DNA of 64,000 nt from Patagioenas fasciata (taxonomy: Eukaryota; Chordata; Aves; Columbiformes; Columbidae): positions 17,154,867 to 17,218,866 of the forward strand of contig NC_092525.1 in the NCBI RefSeq assembly GCF_037038585.1. Direction: 5' to 3'. The notes under the pieces were generated by a model, which was given only the letters and a program-made list of their open reading frames with translations, was not told the DNA's origin and ran no database searches. Position 1 is the first letter of the stretch. Every line of letters begins with the position of its first letter. Of this stretch, positions 15,043 through 28,400 are shown piece by piece. A program made the position numbers and the translations under genes.

Positions 15043-15330
15043 ATATGATAGAATTGTGTAATCCCAGGTTGGAAGGGACCTCAAGGATCACCTGGTCCAA
15101 CCTTTCTCAGCAAAGCCCGGTCTAGACAAGCTGGCCCAGTGCCCTGTCCAGCTGAATCTGAAAAGTGTTTAATGTTTGGGAATTTTTCCTGGGGAGATTG
15201 TTCCAGTGTCCTATTCTTCTAATGGTGAAAAGTTTCCCTCTTGTGTCCAATCAGAATCTCCCCAGGAGCAACTTATCTATTTGATATATTCTGTAGAGGC
15301 ACTGATTATACCTGAACACTGTACTCAGGA
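15043..15330 (-). mobile_element. CR1 LINE 3' fragment, antisense
   Basis: The segment contains the familiar antisense CR1 tail: GGTTGGAAGGGACCTCAAGG, then a CTGGTCCAACC-type block, a 'ttgttccagtgtcc' block and 'ctcttgtgtccaatc..aatctccccaggagcaac'. The 3' end of the element is on the left, so it was inserted in minus orientation. The left edge is fairly clear. The right edge is blurred by divergence after about 15,275. It is 5'-truncated like most CR1 copies and has no coding capacity. Family assignment is from recognition of the conserved CR1 3' region, not a database search. Confidence 0.85.
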
Positions 15331-17248
15331 CAGATCTATACACCAGAATCTCCTTGTCCCATGTTTGCTGCTCTGCTGGGGATGGACACAGGGTAGAGGC
15401 AGCTTGCATGGTGGTGTCAACTCACAACTTGCTTTCCCTAAACACAGCATTACCCACAGCCTCAGCCCACATTCAGCCAAAAGCTCTTCCCTTGGCTTGT
15501 TCTCAGCCCCTACTCAACTGTCTGGGTTTTCCTTTTCTGGCTTTTCCTCCTGCTTTGGGGTTTTGTTCTGTTTTCTGCAGACCTACAAAGACTTACAGAG
15601 TAATTATCAGCAAAATCCTCCTGCCCCCAGCTATTTTGCCCTTAGCTGGTTTTCCTGTGGGACAGCGTTGGGGGTGAAGGCTGTGAATGGTTAAAGCCAA
15701 GCAACTAAACCATCAAGTGTGATCCCCCCTTTGAGCCCGGGGCAGCCACAGATAACACCCTATCACCCTCATCATCTCCGGGAAAAGGCGGCACTGTGGA
15801 TAATACGCTTTGATTTAAGTACATTATCAGCTGAGATCTTTTTTTAATTACATCTTCCTAAATATTACACCACAGCACACATAACAAAGACACAGTCCCA
15901 TGGAAGTTAGTGGGGATTAGGTGTGGGCAGAACAGCAGCTCCTGGCTTGGAAGCTCTGTCTTGAAAACCATCCTGCATTGGGGATGGGCGGCAAAGGGAC
16001 TCCCCAAGGGGGCACAGCCACTGCTGAGCATCAGAAAACAAAAAGCCAAACACCAAAGACATTAAGCAGTTCCACAGTGAATCTTGTACATGCACAGCAA
16101 AGTATTTTTCCTTTAATTAGATTTTCTACAGCTCAGAGGACACCAGGGGACCATTACAATCTCTGCCATGATGCAAGAAAGCTTGCAGTCCCACACTTAC
16201 AACATCCAAATAATATAAGCCAAGTGGCTTACAAAACAGCAATTTGCCTAAACACAATTCATACAGCCTCTGTCGTGATACATCAGATAAATGGGCTGTT
16301 AAGCCAGAAGGGATATTGGTATTCCTTAATTGCCCCAATTTCAGATGCTTCAAAGCTCCACAGAAATGCCATAGCATACAAGCACCCAGGCAATGGCTTT
16401 TTATCACACAAATATTTAAAGGACATTTCACATGGGTGCTGCTGATGGTTGAGATGTATTCAGTGAAAAAAGCAAAAACCAAGCTGCATCCACCAGAGAT
16501 GCAGAAACATCAAAAGCCTGAAAGAGACAGAACTAGTCCCTTCCAGGGGAGCTCAGGTACCCACCAGCAGCTCAAGAGAAGCTGTTTGAGAGAAGCTCCC
16601 TCCAAAAAGCAGCTCCAGAAGGGTGCTTGGGAAGGCACCACAGGCAGGGCCCCTGGGTGCTGTGCCCACGGGCTGAGCTTTGTGCATCAGCCGGTGCTGG
16701 AGACCTTCAGAACAGCCCTCAGATTTCAAGAGCAATGTGCTGATTTCAGATGAAGCAAAAGCATACGAAGGAAGGGAAGTTTTTAAGGCTGTCGCTATTT
16801 ATTCTGCAGCTCCACATGGGCCCCATCTCATTGCTAAGCAACCCTGCCTCGTGGCACAACCACGCTGACGCTGCAAGCCCTGGTACCACCTCCCTTCTCC
16901 ATTCCCCGTGCTGCCTCCTCAGGATGCTGCAGTTTCACCCCTGCAGCTCAAGCTCCCCATTTTCCTTCTCACTGCAGTGGGACCTCCCCAGCTTCTCTTG
17001 CCACCACCTCCTGGCCCCCGAAGCTTGCTGGGGAGCTCATCTCAGGGACCCCCTGGAGCTGGCTTCCCCCTTGTGTTCTGAGGTTCAGTTTCTTTTTGGG
17101 GTGAGAGGGGGTTGGTTTATGTTAAGTTGAATCCATCTCCTGCCCCAACAGCACAGCTGCACAAGTGGTTGTGCAGGTTGGGAACAAGCAGGGAAGAGCC
17201 GGAAGTGCTCCAAGCCAGGACTGTCAAGTTCCCAGCAGCACACAAGGA
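15331..17248. other. Intergenic DNA between two CR1 fragments
   Basis: No supported gene. The longest frame here, about 174 codons at 15,921-16,445, has no recognisable domain. A frame that starts at 15,176 reads out of the CR1 fragment and is not a gene. Nothing else stands out. Confidence 0.65.
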
Positions 17249-17510
17249 AATCATAGAACAATCTGCATTGAAGGGACTGTCCCAGCTCCCCCAGTGCCAC
17301 CCCTGCCATGAGCAGGGACATCTTCACCAGCTCAGGTTGCTCAGAGCCCCGTCCAGCCTGGCCTGGGATGTCTCCAGGGATGGTTCATCCACCACCTCTC
17401 TGGCCAACCTGGGACAGGCTCTCACCACCCTCAGGGACAACGCTCCCCTCTTCTAGTGCAAAACCCTTACCCTTGTCCTGTCATAACACACCCTGCTAAG
17501 AAATCTGTCC
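17249..17510 (-). mobile_element. CR1 LINE 3' fragment, antisense
   Basis: Starting at 'aatcatagaac' the segment follows the antisense CR1 tail: 'gaagggactgtcccagc', 'ccatgagcagggacatcttc', 'caggttgctcagagccccgtcc', a 'tctccagggatgg..catccaccacctctctgg' block, 'cctgggacaggctctcaccaccctcaggg' and 'cccttgtcctgtcat'. It is a minus-strand, 5'-truncated copy of the same superfamily as the one about 2 kb upstream. The right edge is approximate. Confidence 0.88.
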
Positions 17511-20500
17511 CCAAGTACACCACACAGCAGTTACCTGCTACATCGAACACCAGCCAAGCCCCATCAACTGCTCTGTGATCCTTCTAGAAAGCTTCAATAT
17601 TACTGCTGTACTATTAACATACTGGATTTAGTGAGCCCTTTGATGCTGCTCTCCCTCACCTCCTTCTGTCTGAATCTGTTCTGAAATTCTCTTTTGCTAC
17701 TGAACCCACAACCAGGCTGTTTCAATCCATGCACTCAAGTGCTTTCCAGCTTTATTCCACCAGTTAGTGCAAGTGTCCAAGCATGTTATGGCCATAGCTT
17801 CCAACACATCACATTTCCTTATCAGTGTCTCACTCTTCACTCATTACACTCCAAAATCAACTACAGAAAACTGGATAACACTAATCATTTAGTAGTATGC
17901 ACCTCCTCACATCACATACACAAGAGGCTTTTCCCTACAATCATGGCAGTTGGCATGGCAGCATGTCTCCCCTGCCTGCAGAAACAAGCTCCCAAAATCA
18001 TTTGGCTCTTGCTTTTTTGCCTCTAGTCATGCTTACAGTCTCATTACATTTCATATATATCAATTTTCTTTTTGATGCATATTTTCTTCTGGTTGAATCA
18101 CACACTGAAGTTTGGATCTTCACAGAGTTCTTACATCTTCTCAAAATGCACTTTTTTCTCTGAAAAGCAATTTTATAAAAAGGCTCTACCTGACTTGGAA
18201 GGTCTGCTCCCTGCATGCATTCAAAGCACTATCTGCTGACATCAGTGCCAAAAATAAATTTTTACCAAGTTTTATTCCCACAAACTCAGTGGTTTTTTTA
18301 CAGCTGAAACCTGAAAGGAGGTCTGCTCTACCCCAGAAGTCACCACTAAGTCTCCACTACTGAAATTAAGAGGTGTCACAGGTTTTATTAATGGCTTGAG
18401 GTAAAGCTTGCTCTGAGAGCTCAGGCTGCATTTCCAGGGCTGGCAGTTAGAAAAACATTTATGCTGAAAATCACTGATACACACCACCTCAAACCACACT
18501 CCATCGCTATCACAAAGCAATTTTTCAGAGCAGAATTGCACTTCAGAGCTGTCTGCCTTATCAGGAGTTGCTCACGCTCACCATTGTCCAATACCACAGC
18601 CAAATGTCATCTTCCTTTTTTTCTTGGGCTCTTACTCTTGCAGTGCATTGATAAGTTTAATATTGTTCCCACTTCCTTTCTTAAATTCCGTCTAATAAAA
18701 GTGTCACATCATTCTGGCACCCACTACCTGTACTTTAGGAGTTGCAGTATTTGTACGACCAGGTTTTCATACCTGGCACTTCCACACCAATTTCAGAGAC
18801 CTCTTTGGTTCACACTGTCCATAGGTTTATGCATTAATAGCAATATGGTCACTGACTTGATCATGCAAAACACAGGGCGACACCTTGGACAGGCAACCAC
18901 ACAGGACATAGCCTTTCTGCAAAGGCTACAAGAAATATTTCACTGCAGCACAGGGAAGGGAAGGTGTCAGCATCTTCAGCCTTTGTGGTAAGCTTTAAGA
19001 CACTGAGAACCAGGTGGAAACACTTGAGATCCAAATCTTCAGGCTCCAACCACCCAACTCTTTGCAGAGAGATACTTCAGTAAATGATTCAGAGCTGCAA
19101 GGAACCTGCACCTTCAAAAATGCAGATAAATCCAAAATGTTCCAGGACAGCCTCATGTTCCTCCATGATCAGCAATAATACAGCAAGGGTCGCTGTAGCC
19201 ATTCTCTGGCCAGCACCTACAAACCACCCGAAATTGCACAGAAAGATTACACACAAAGCTGGCTCAGGTATGGGGCTGCCTGTCCCACCACAACAGCATC
19301 ACCTCTGCAGCAGCACCCACCCATACATGATGAAAGCAAAGCTAGGAAGAGCAGGATGGAGCAGCAAAGGAGACAGCAATGAGCTGCTCTACTTTAATGG
19401 TATTTCTGAAAACCCTCTAAAAATCTGGGACTATGTCACAATACGCCATGCATCCCCACATCCAGCATAGACCCATATCCAACCTATCACTAACAACACT
19501 ACTGACTCTGAGCAGTGCCACAATAATCTTTAAAACTACAAAAATATCTTCCATCTCATTCTAATCTATTTAATGAGAGATGCAACTAAGTTTTCAGAGT
19601 TCCCACATACAAGTTAGTCCATTCAATTAACACAAAGCTTTGCAATTCTAAAAGCATTTCTTCCCAAAAATCCACTACAGGTACGTTAAGTACAAACTAC
19701 AGAACACAATGGTGGTATCTATACAACACTGCATAGTTTTAGAGGATATTCATAGTCCATTTTGAATCAAACCAGTTACACATATTAAGACTTCATATTT
19801 TATTAACACATCAATTTAAATTCAGTATAAAAAAAATCAGAAAAAAATTGTTCAGTATCATTATGAGCAAACTCAAAATAAGGTGAGGGTTCCATTTCCT
19901 TTTTGGAGGTGGCAGATACAATTTCTCCATAGCTGAATGGCAAACGAAGAGCACAACCTTGTTTCAGGAGGCTCCTTCTCTTGCAGGTTTTAAATAGACT
20001 GTCATGACTGCAGACCCGCAGCTCCCTCCTGCATATCAATGTGAGGCTCCATGAGTGTGACCTCACGGGCTGAAAAGAGACTCAGAACTCAGCAACCTCC
20101 CATTAAAACTAGAACTAGTTTTAAAGGAAATGTCATAGCTGACTCAAATTTACCCATATAAACAAAAAATATTTTCTATTCTGTTTCAAAAATTAAAGAA
20201 ATCTATGGTTGCCCATAATTATCCCAGGAAAAGGCAGCTGTATGGTAGAGCAACAGCCTGTCAGCAGCACTTGCTTTCACAGTTTTATCATTTTCCTTGA
20301 CATAAACTGCTTGGGATGGAGAAGCCCCTTTCATTTGTGCTCAGGTTTGACTGATGGGGAAGATGACAACCCTTTTCCTGGGTAATTACAATTCAGTCTG
20401 CCTCTCTTCTGAAGATTTCCTTTTACTTCATGATTTTCCTCTGAAGAACAAGCAAATAAACCACCCCTCCATTATGGAGTGTGCCCAACTGGGATGGTCC

Positions 20501-23500
20501 AAGTCAATCCAGTCCCCACGAGCACACCTGGGAACGTGTCCCTTGTCAGGGACGGTGCATCCAGGGGGTCCAGCACCCAAACCCCGATGCTGGGGCTCTG
20601 AACCACAGCCACAGCACCTCCAGCAAGGAAAGAAACCAGGCATTTTGAAACCCATGTGGAAAGCACGGAGGTGTCTCTCCAGGACACAGATTCCTCTAGT
20701 TGAGGCACTGGCCACCCATCGCACCCAAGCCAGGCTTTCAGATATGCACTACAGTCCTGAACCAAGGTCAAGAACATTGTTATCTCTTCTCTCAGTATCA
20801 AGGAAGAACAGCTTAACACGTTTTGCACAATTGAGGCATGCTTCATATCCTCTTCTTAAACAAATGAAACCTAACTTTTAGTTTTGGTAAATACTGCAGC
20901 ACTGCAAGTCTCCATTCAAATGCATCTCTGAAAATATAGCCTGTGGGAAAATAAATATTGCTCGTATTAGTAGAGTGTCACACGAAGTTTAAAAAATACA
21001 ACTTCTCATCTCCCTGAAAACCACCAGCTCTAAGGATATGCTAACCAACATTTACTGTGCTGCACTATGCTGATCAAATCAGAAGAACAATTTTACCAGC
21101 CAGTGAAAAAAATGGAAGTACTTCCCCTGCTCATTTCACACCCAGCCAGCTAAGCCCTCGAGATTTATTCCTTGGTAGATAAGCAAAAGCAAACACATAA
21201 TCCAAAGCAACAGTTCCAATTCTTTACATTTAATCTGCCCAGTTTTGCCCTCTGTAAGCCAGTCCTCCTGTCTCATCAGCTCATACCATTTCTCAAGTGC
21301 AATGCACAGTGCCTCTTCAGACAAAGGATGGTGCTTTAATGGATGCTTAATATGTCCAAAGCATGTCTTTTTAATTAACAACACCAGGTCTGACATCATG
21401 GGTAACTCCCTACCCACACATCTGACTAATACATTGTCTCTAGACCAGCTGAAGAGATTAAAACTCACCAAAATAATAAAAGCAGCTTTTTTTTTTTGTA
21501 AATCCAAGCACAAAAGAGCTTTAGATACAAAGCTGGACAGTAAGCACACATTATTGTTGTTTCCTACTGTGGTTTTTCTCATCAGTGAGGTGGCCTTTCC
21601 TAATCACATATTATAGAATAAAGAGATTTACAAAATCAAGAGCATCAGAGAGCTGCTAGGCAGGGAAAGAACAGAGTCTTTGCTTTGCTTATCACAGTAC
21701 CTTAGCAGCATGTATCCTGTATAAAATACAATGTTGACATTCTGTCAGTGAAAGCATTTTCTCTCCTCACAGTTTCCAGGCTTTTCAAACAAGAATTTAA
21801 AGCAGTGGATTAGGTAGGGGTGATTCCCATTGAAACCACCACACCACATGCACATCCCTTCTTATCCGGGAGATGCAAAAGCCACGCTCAGAACAGATTT
21901 TGTGTCAGTTTTGCTCCTGTCTCAGGGTTACAGTTTGGAATCTAAAAATCCAAGGAGCTCAGATCGAGGAGAAATATAATTTGGTCTCGAGGGCTTCCTC
22001 TGTACATACATGCTGAGAAACCAGGATGCTGCAGGAATGTATTTTCCTTCAACACATGCATGAGGTACTAAAGAGGAGCCCTCTGGGCAGCTGTGTCACT
22101 GCACCCAGTCCCCATGGAAGTCATCACAGGGGAAGTGCAAGGAGGCTGGAAGGGCTGCATTTTGCTAAAGCACATGATTAAAGAGTTTATTCTTTGTAAG
22201 CATGGAGATGGGCTTGGGCTTCAGGGCTGGTTTGCAGGATGCAGGGATTCAGGGCAGGAGCACCCCAAACAAGTGCTCACAGAGGATGGAGGTCACAGCC
22301 CAAAGGGACAAACAGCATGACAGATTCAGATCCAAACAGGGACAGGTGAGATAAGAATAGGAAGGCAGATAGACCACGGAATTTCCATTGAAAGCACAAT
22401 CAAAAGTGTCTTGATAATCCATTTTCCCCAACTAAAAATCAATCACATAGGCTGGGCCCCCAAGTCAGTGGGTCCTCATGTGGCCAGTCTCTTCTCCACT
22501 GAATCTGTAAAGTATCATCTATGTCACATTTACATCATAATATATGGCCCTAATATGACATTCCAGATTGCAACACAATATTGAATAGAACATAAGAGGT
22601 CAGAGAAAGTGGCTTGCATGTGCAAGCAAAAATAAACCCTAGACCAGCAGGAAAAAAGAAATACACTGCTTAAATACATTTTCTTAATTCAAATTCTGTT
22701 AAGTATTACGAAGTGATCCTAATCATCCAAGTAAGACTCAAATGACCTAGAAATATAGAATTAATACACCTAATTAAGAGCCAGGATGGTATGTTTATGG
22801 ATGAGCTTGGGCACAACGGAAGCAGTAAGATAAAACCAAACATACAGACACAAGATGCAAAAGATACAGGGGGGAAAATGACAGAGGATCTGGCTGCTTG
22901 GTCCCACCACCCCCCAGCACTGCAGACACCCAGCGCAGGAACCACCTTTAAAGATGGTTCAGCTTACTCCAAGACTGTCTTCAAAGCTATCTCAAAAATC
23001 TCACTACAAATAAAAGCTGGAACCTCCAAAAGCACCACATACAGCCCCATGCCGTGTCATGCAAGCAGCACAGAGGAAGGAAAACTGCTGCTACCTGTGC
23101 AAAAAGCACAGGGAGCTGCAGCCCCTTGGGGGGCAAGGGCTGGGGGCACAGTCAGGCTCTGCAGACCCTGCACATCAGGGTGCTCCTGCCCAAACCCATC
23201 ACAGCAAGCATTAGCATGATCCAGCAGAATTATTTATTTACAGAAAAGGAGCCAGAGGCAAGTCTATGCTGAAAACTGCTGGGGAAGCCATCAGACAGGC
23301 TAAAACAAAAATTCTGTTCAGTATAACACACAGAGCTGCAATATGCTCCCAACCCCACAATATACAAAGAAAAGGTACGCCAAAGTTTACTACAATGAAC
23401 AGGAGATGCTCTGAGATAATAAGAATTTATACATATGCATTAAACAAGGGCTTCCTTGTTTCAGCCCTGTTTACTGAGTGTCACTGAGGGCATTCAACTG

Positions 23501-25050
23501 TCCTGACAATACTGAGTAGCCAGCAAGAAGGTCTAGAAAGATGCATGTGGTATGCAGAAGCCAAGGCTTTCAGAAGAGCCTTCTCAGGAGACAGTGGGGT
23601 GTCACCAAGTGCTACTTACACCCACAGTCTTCTTACAACACATTGAAAAGCAACTTGGAGAGGGAGTCTTCACTCAAACTACACCTGAAGGGTTGTGCTT
23701 TTCCAGCCAGGGAGGATATCTGGCTTCAGTATGTTATTTTGTTGGACAGAACTGCTGCTGTTTTTGACAGGCAGTACCTAAGCAGAGCTACAGGACTGAG
23801 CCTGTACTGAGCAGCTGCCAGCAGGCACAGAGCAATGCGAGGGTCAGGTACCTGCAGGCATCCTTCCATCCATCCCTGCCAGCACCTCTGCTCGGTGTGG
23901 CAGGGGGGGCTGACATAGCTTCTTGCTTCCCAGGAGGAAGGCAGCAATGAACACAACATTGCACCCAACATGCCCTTTTCACAGCACACAGGACAAGAGA
24001 TAAAGCTAAATAATGGAAACCTCATACATTGTGTCACATACTTGGTGACTTCACTGCACTGTAATGAGCACTGGAAATAGTTCACTTGGCCAGCAAACTG
24101 AAAAATTGCATTATCTCAGATGAAGTCCAGTATATTGATATTCCCTACAAGAGTGAACACTAGTCCCAGTGACTGAAAGAGGAGCAAAGCCCACTTTCCA
24201 GCAAGTACAGACATCCAAAGCAGTTCCAAGGCCTCTTTTCAGACTACACTGCAAGACAAGTGATGCAGCTTTGATATTAATGGCTTGGAAAGCTCGCTCG
24301 AGAGCACAGCAGCAAGAAGTGTGGGTCAATCCTCAGAGCCCCTGAACTGAAGCCTTTGCAGAGGCTGAAGACAAAAAAAGAGCCCAAACAGAGCTTCAGT
24401 AGGTATGTGGTCTTTGGTTGTGACCCATAGCTTCTCCCTGATGAGGCAGAAAATGTAGATGGATAGAGCAAGGGAACAGAAGCAAAGCAGAAAAATAGCA
24501 TGAAGGGGCTGAATGGTTGAAATCCAGAGAGTATTTGGGCTAAATGAGTTCAGTAAATCAGGAATAATCTCCTAAACTCAGCACTGCTTTCAATAGTTCA
24601 GTCAAATTCTACAAAAAGCCAACACACACCTGATTTTGCTTCGGCCTGAGGAGAGGATTAGTCGGGGAAAACAAACTCAAAAAACCACAGATTAGTTCTT
24701 AGAGCTAAGCCAGCATATACAGTTTTGTATTCAAAGTCCTTTGTGAATCATTGACTTCAGCATAACAACCATATTCACAGTATTTGTCATCTGTATGGTT
24801 TTCCAGCTCTGCCATGGTCTCCATGAACTTGGTGAACACAGCCGCCTCCTCAAAACCCAAGTTTCCTTCTGCGCTCTGCAGACCTGGCCAAGCAGCACTG
24901 AGCTACAGCAGGAGCCAAAACAAAGATGTTTGCTCTTAGCAGAAAAAAAAAAAAAAAAAAGCAAAATTAAAGTCTCCAGGAAGGAAGCTGGAAGGCAGAA
25001 GAAATAGAGGTCCAAAAATCAGTAGGCCTCATGCTTTGACTTGGAGCAAC
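17511..25050. other. Gene-free intergenic DNA
   Basis: No supported gene on either strand. Frames up to about 175 codons (for example 18,461-18,991 + and 20,354-20,881 +) have no recognisable domain and overlap frames on the opposite strand. An 18-base A run lies at 24,943-24,960 next to the mariner-type element. I see no RNA gene or regulatory site I can name. Confidence 0.65.
24943..24960. repeat. Poly(A) tract, 18 bases
   Basis: An uninterrupted A18 run follows GCTCTTAGCAG. No retroposed gene body is recognisable upstream, so it is treated as a simple homopolymer. Confidence 0.9.
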
Positions 25051-25427
25051 TACCCTGTCTCCCCAAAAATAAGGCAGTAATTTTTGCTTCATAAGATGTG
25101 TTGGGGCTTATTTTCAGAGGATGTCTTATTTTTCCATGAACAACAATCTATATTTATTCTTGAACAAAACAAAATCAATCAACATTTATTCAAATACACT
25201 CATGTCATCACATTCTGTCACATCTGTCCTGCTGCATTCTATTGACAATTAATTTTACTTTTTTCCATGTATAGCTGCCTGGACACTATTTAAATTGACT
25301 TTTTAATGAACTGTGACTAAGGCTTATTTTTGGAGTAGAGCTTATATTTTTAGCATCCTCGAAAATCCTGAAAAATCATGCTAGGGGTTATTTTCAGGGT
25401 AGGTCTTATTTTCAGGGAAACAGGGTA
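25051..25427. mobile_element. Short TA-flanked inverted-repeat DNA transposon (mariner-like MITE)
   Basis: The left end reads TACCCTGTCTCCCCAAAAAT and the right end, reverse-complemented, reads TACCCTGTTTCCCTGAAAAT. This gives imperfect terminal inverted repeats of about 24 bp beginning at a TA dinucleotide on each side, as expected for Tc1/mariner TA target duplication. Internally, 'AAAATAAG' and 'GGCTTATTTT' type motifs recur subterminally at both ends. At about 377 bp with no transposase frame it is non-autonomous. Known families: similar ends occur in short mariner-type repeats of birds and reptiles, but the exact family was not searched. Confidence 0.8.
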
Positions 25428-28400
25428 GGAAACCACACAACCCAGAACATGCTAAGAGAGGCAACAACATGCAAAATCCTAGTACAAGATCCTAAATAGC
25501 CAGATCACTGTCACCTCCCAGAAGGATGACATTTTTCCTCACTAGGTATGAAAATCAATTTTGTAAAATCTGAAAAAAAAAAAATATCAGGAGATACAAT
25601 AACAGGTAAAACTCATACTCTGATTGTAGAATCTACACCTGGGAACTTGGGGTCTGGCTGTCATTTTACTTGGGGAGGACAAAGCAAGAGAAGCACAAAA
25701 GTCCTGTAGAAGAAAAGAAGTCCAGAAGATGGAAATCCAGAACAGTGTTATGGATCTCTCCGCTGTCACAAGCAAAATTAATTTAGTGTCAAGTTAGAAG
25801 TTTACAACCAGCTGCCATATTAATATATGACTGAAAGCTTAAAAGGTCCTAAGGGTGAAATATCTTATTAGCAATACAAGAAAAAATTATTCTGCAGATA
25901 ACTGGTGACAAATGGTTTCTGAAAAGTTCCACATAAATAAGCTTGAAGTTGCCATTTTTCAGCAGTGCTGTCAGTCTCACACCAGAGTATGTCAATGAAC
26001 ATCGTATTTGTCTTTTGGAGGCTTTTTCATTTCAGATTTGTTTTAGCAGTGAGACATGATTGGGAACATTACTCTTTGCAAGATTATGTTTCCCATCCTA
26101 ACAAGTAGTAAGTATTCTCACTAAAGCCAGGAAAATGGGAACATTGTACTAGTTAATCCTGTTCAAGACAATTCTTTACTTATTAATGTTAATAATTACT
26201 TCTATTTGTATCTCATACTAGAGGGATATAAACAAAGATTAAAATATTGTCTATATAAGATTTTGCTTGTGACTAAATCAAGCAAAGGATAATGTTGTCA
26301 ACAAAAGTGTAGCCGATTTTTATACTAAAAAAATACTGATTTTATGTATCTCCTTCTACCATATACAGGTATGGGTTGCAACTATCAGGTGCAAGTGGTA
26401 GAAATCACCAGTTCAACTACAACCTATACTGGCCAGCATCCAGCGAAAACTTTGTTATGTGACAGTTAATGCCACAGGGAATCACTGGAGAAGCAGCAGG
26501 ATTATTGATCTGTGTTGGACAAAGCGAGAACTGAAGTAGTTAAAGATAATTGAGATTGTTGAGTGTGTTATAGTCCCAGTTTCAGGTGGGTTTGTCCATT
26601 TGCTAATCTGTCCTATCAGCCTATGTTATCTTGAGTCCAAGTACCAGCAAGCCAGCTTCTGTTTTCCAAATTCAGTCTTCGAAAGGGGAGATTGTCCCGA
26701 GACATTTCCAGATGCAAGCTCCAAATTCCACTCTAAATCCATTCTCTTTAATTACCTGTTCTGCCTACAGACCCACACTCACCTCCTTGCTTACTGCACC
26801 TTGCTCTCATACTGGGCTTTGGAGGGAACAAATTGGGATTAGTTAAGAGATGGATGGAGTTGGGTATTTAAAAGATTAATTCTAGCTGCCATCATTGTGT
26901 ATATTAACTTGGCCGAACAGCAATGCTGAAGTCACTCTAAAAATATCTAAGGGACTAAATACCCCAGATGCACTACTCAGAAATATAAGAGTACTGGAAT
27001 ATAATATTAAAGATGAGCTGTCAAGTATTTTAAAAAAACCTCTTCTTTTGCCTGAATTTGTTTCTTTATGTGGGCTTGAAAGACTATCTAGAATGGCTTT
27101 GCTGGATTCGTTCTTTGTTTTATCCTTAACATATTAGGAATGCCAATATTAGCCCGTTTTTCTACACAATTCTTGAAGATCCCAAGGATGTATTTTTAAG
27201 CCAAGCCTTCAAGAGAGATGTTGGATTTTTAGCAAAGCCTTCCTTTCTCTGAAATGTTAATTAGTCACTGAAGTAGAAAAAATTAGGGGGCAAAAAAGCA
27301 AAAAGCAGAAATTCACAATATTTTCCTCTCAACCTTTCCCTTTTGAGCACAGAGTTTTCATTTCATTTCTTCTTGAAACTTCATCTTCATACATTTTCTC
27401 ACATTTTTGTCGACCAAACACAAGTTTAAAATAAATATCCTTCAGCCCCTTAAAGCCTTTTCCCAGCTGCCAGTGTCTAACTCATTACATGGTCTAGCTT
27501 ATTAAGGGAGCCAACAAAACCCTATTTTTCAAGATATTAGAAATTAAATAAGCAAGATAATATAATTCTCAATTTTCCTATCATTTATCACTATAAACAA
27601 ACATTCTTATGGCCCTTTGATGGAAATATATAATTGTGTGAAAATCACCTTGGACTGACAGTATTTCCAGACAAGCTGTGGGCCTGTCCTTTTTAGCATG
27701 GAACAACTGATAACACAAAAAGTTATCCAGCTAATTGTATTACTACATTGTAAAAACTCATTGTGGGACTTCCCTTCCTAGCTTCCAGCTTGGCCTCCCT
27801 TTTCAGCAACATCATGTGAGAAAAGAAAAGCATCACATTATAAAGAACAGATGAAAGAAAAACTGAAACCAAGGGGCTGCAAGGACCCTTTCATCTGCAG
27901 GTCTTCAAAAAATACCTGCAGGGCAGATACTTGTGATTCCAGCTGAAGCAGCTCAGTGCTGTGAACGAGCGCAGAGCAAGGACCTGGCGCTACCTCGGCT
28001 GGAGCTCGGACACTGCTGCATCCCACTTTCCAGAACAGTTTTCTTCAGAGAAGTTTACATCAGGATAGGATTTCTTTTGAAGAGAGAAGATGACAACCCT
28101 GGTATAACCAGCCCCACCTAATCCAAATTTATCCCGGCTATGCCTGCAGAACACAAATGGCATGTGCAGGCAGGACCCAGAAGTTGGAGCCTGGCTGAGC
28201 CCTCCCTGTAGCCCTGGCTCCAGACTCAGTTCCATAGGGCTCCAGGATGTGAAATCTTGATTTACAAGATCCTGCCACCACTGATAACTTCCCCAGTGCC
28301 CTTACAGAGGTTGGTTGGGCATTTCTAGTGTCAGGAAATGGTTTTGGTAATTTTAAGCCCAGGCTGAGCATGTGCCAGCAGTGGACGCAGCTGGAGAGGG

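Noticed and set aside
15176-15694. 172-codon + strand frame
   Set aside because: The first third lies in an antisense CR1 fragment and the rest has no recognisable domain.
21136-21582. 148-codon minus-strand frame
   Set aside because: Overlaps a 123-codon frame on the opposite strand over nearly its whole length; no domain recognised.
24943-25050. A18 run as the tail of a processed pseudogene
   Set aside because: No gene-like sequence precedes it and no target-site duplication is evident.
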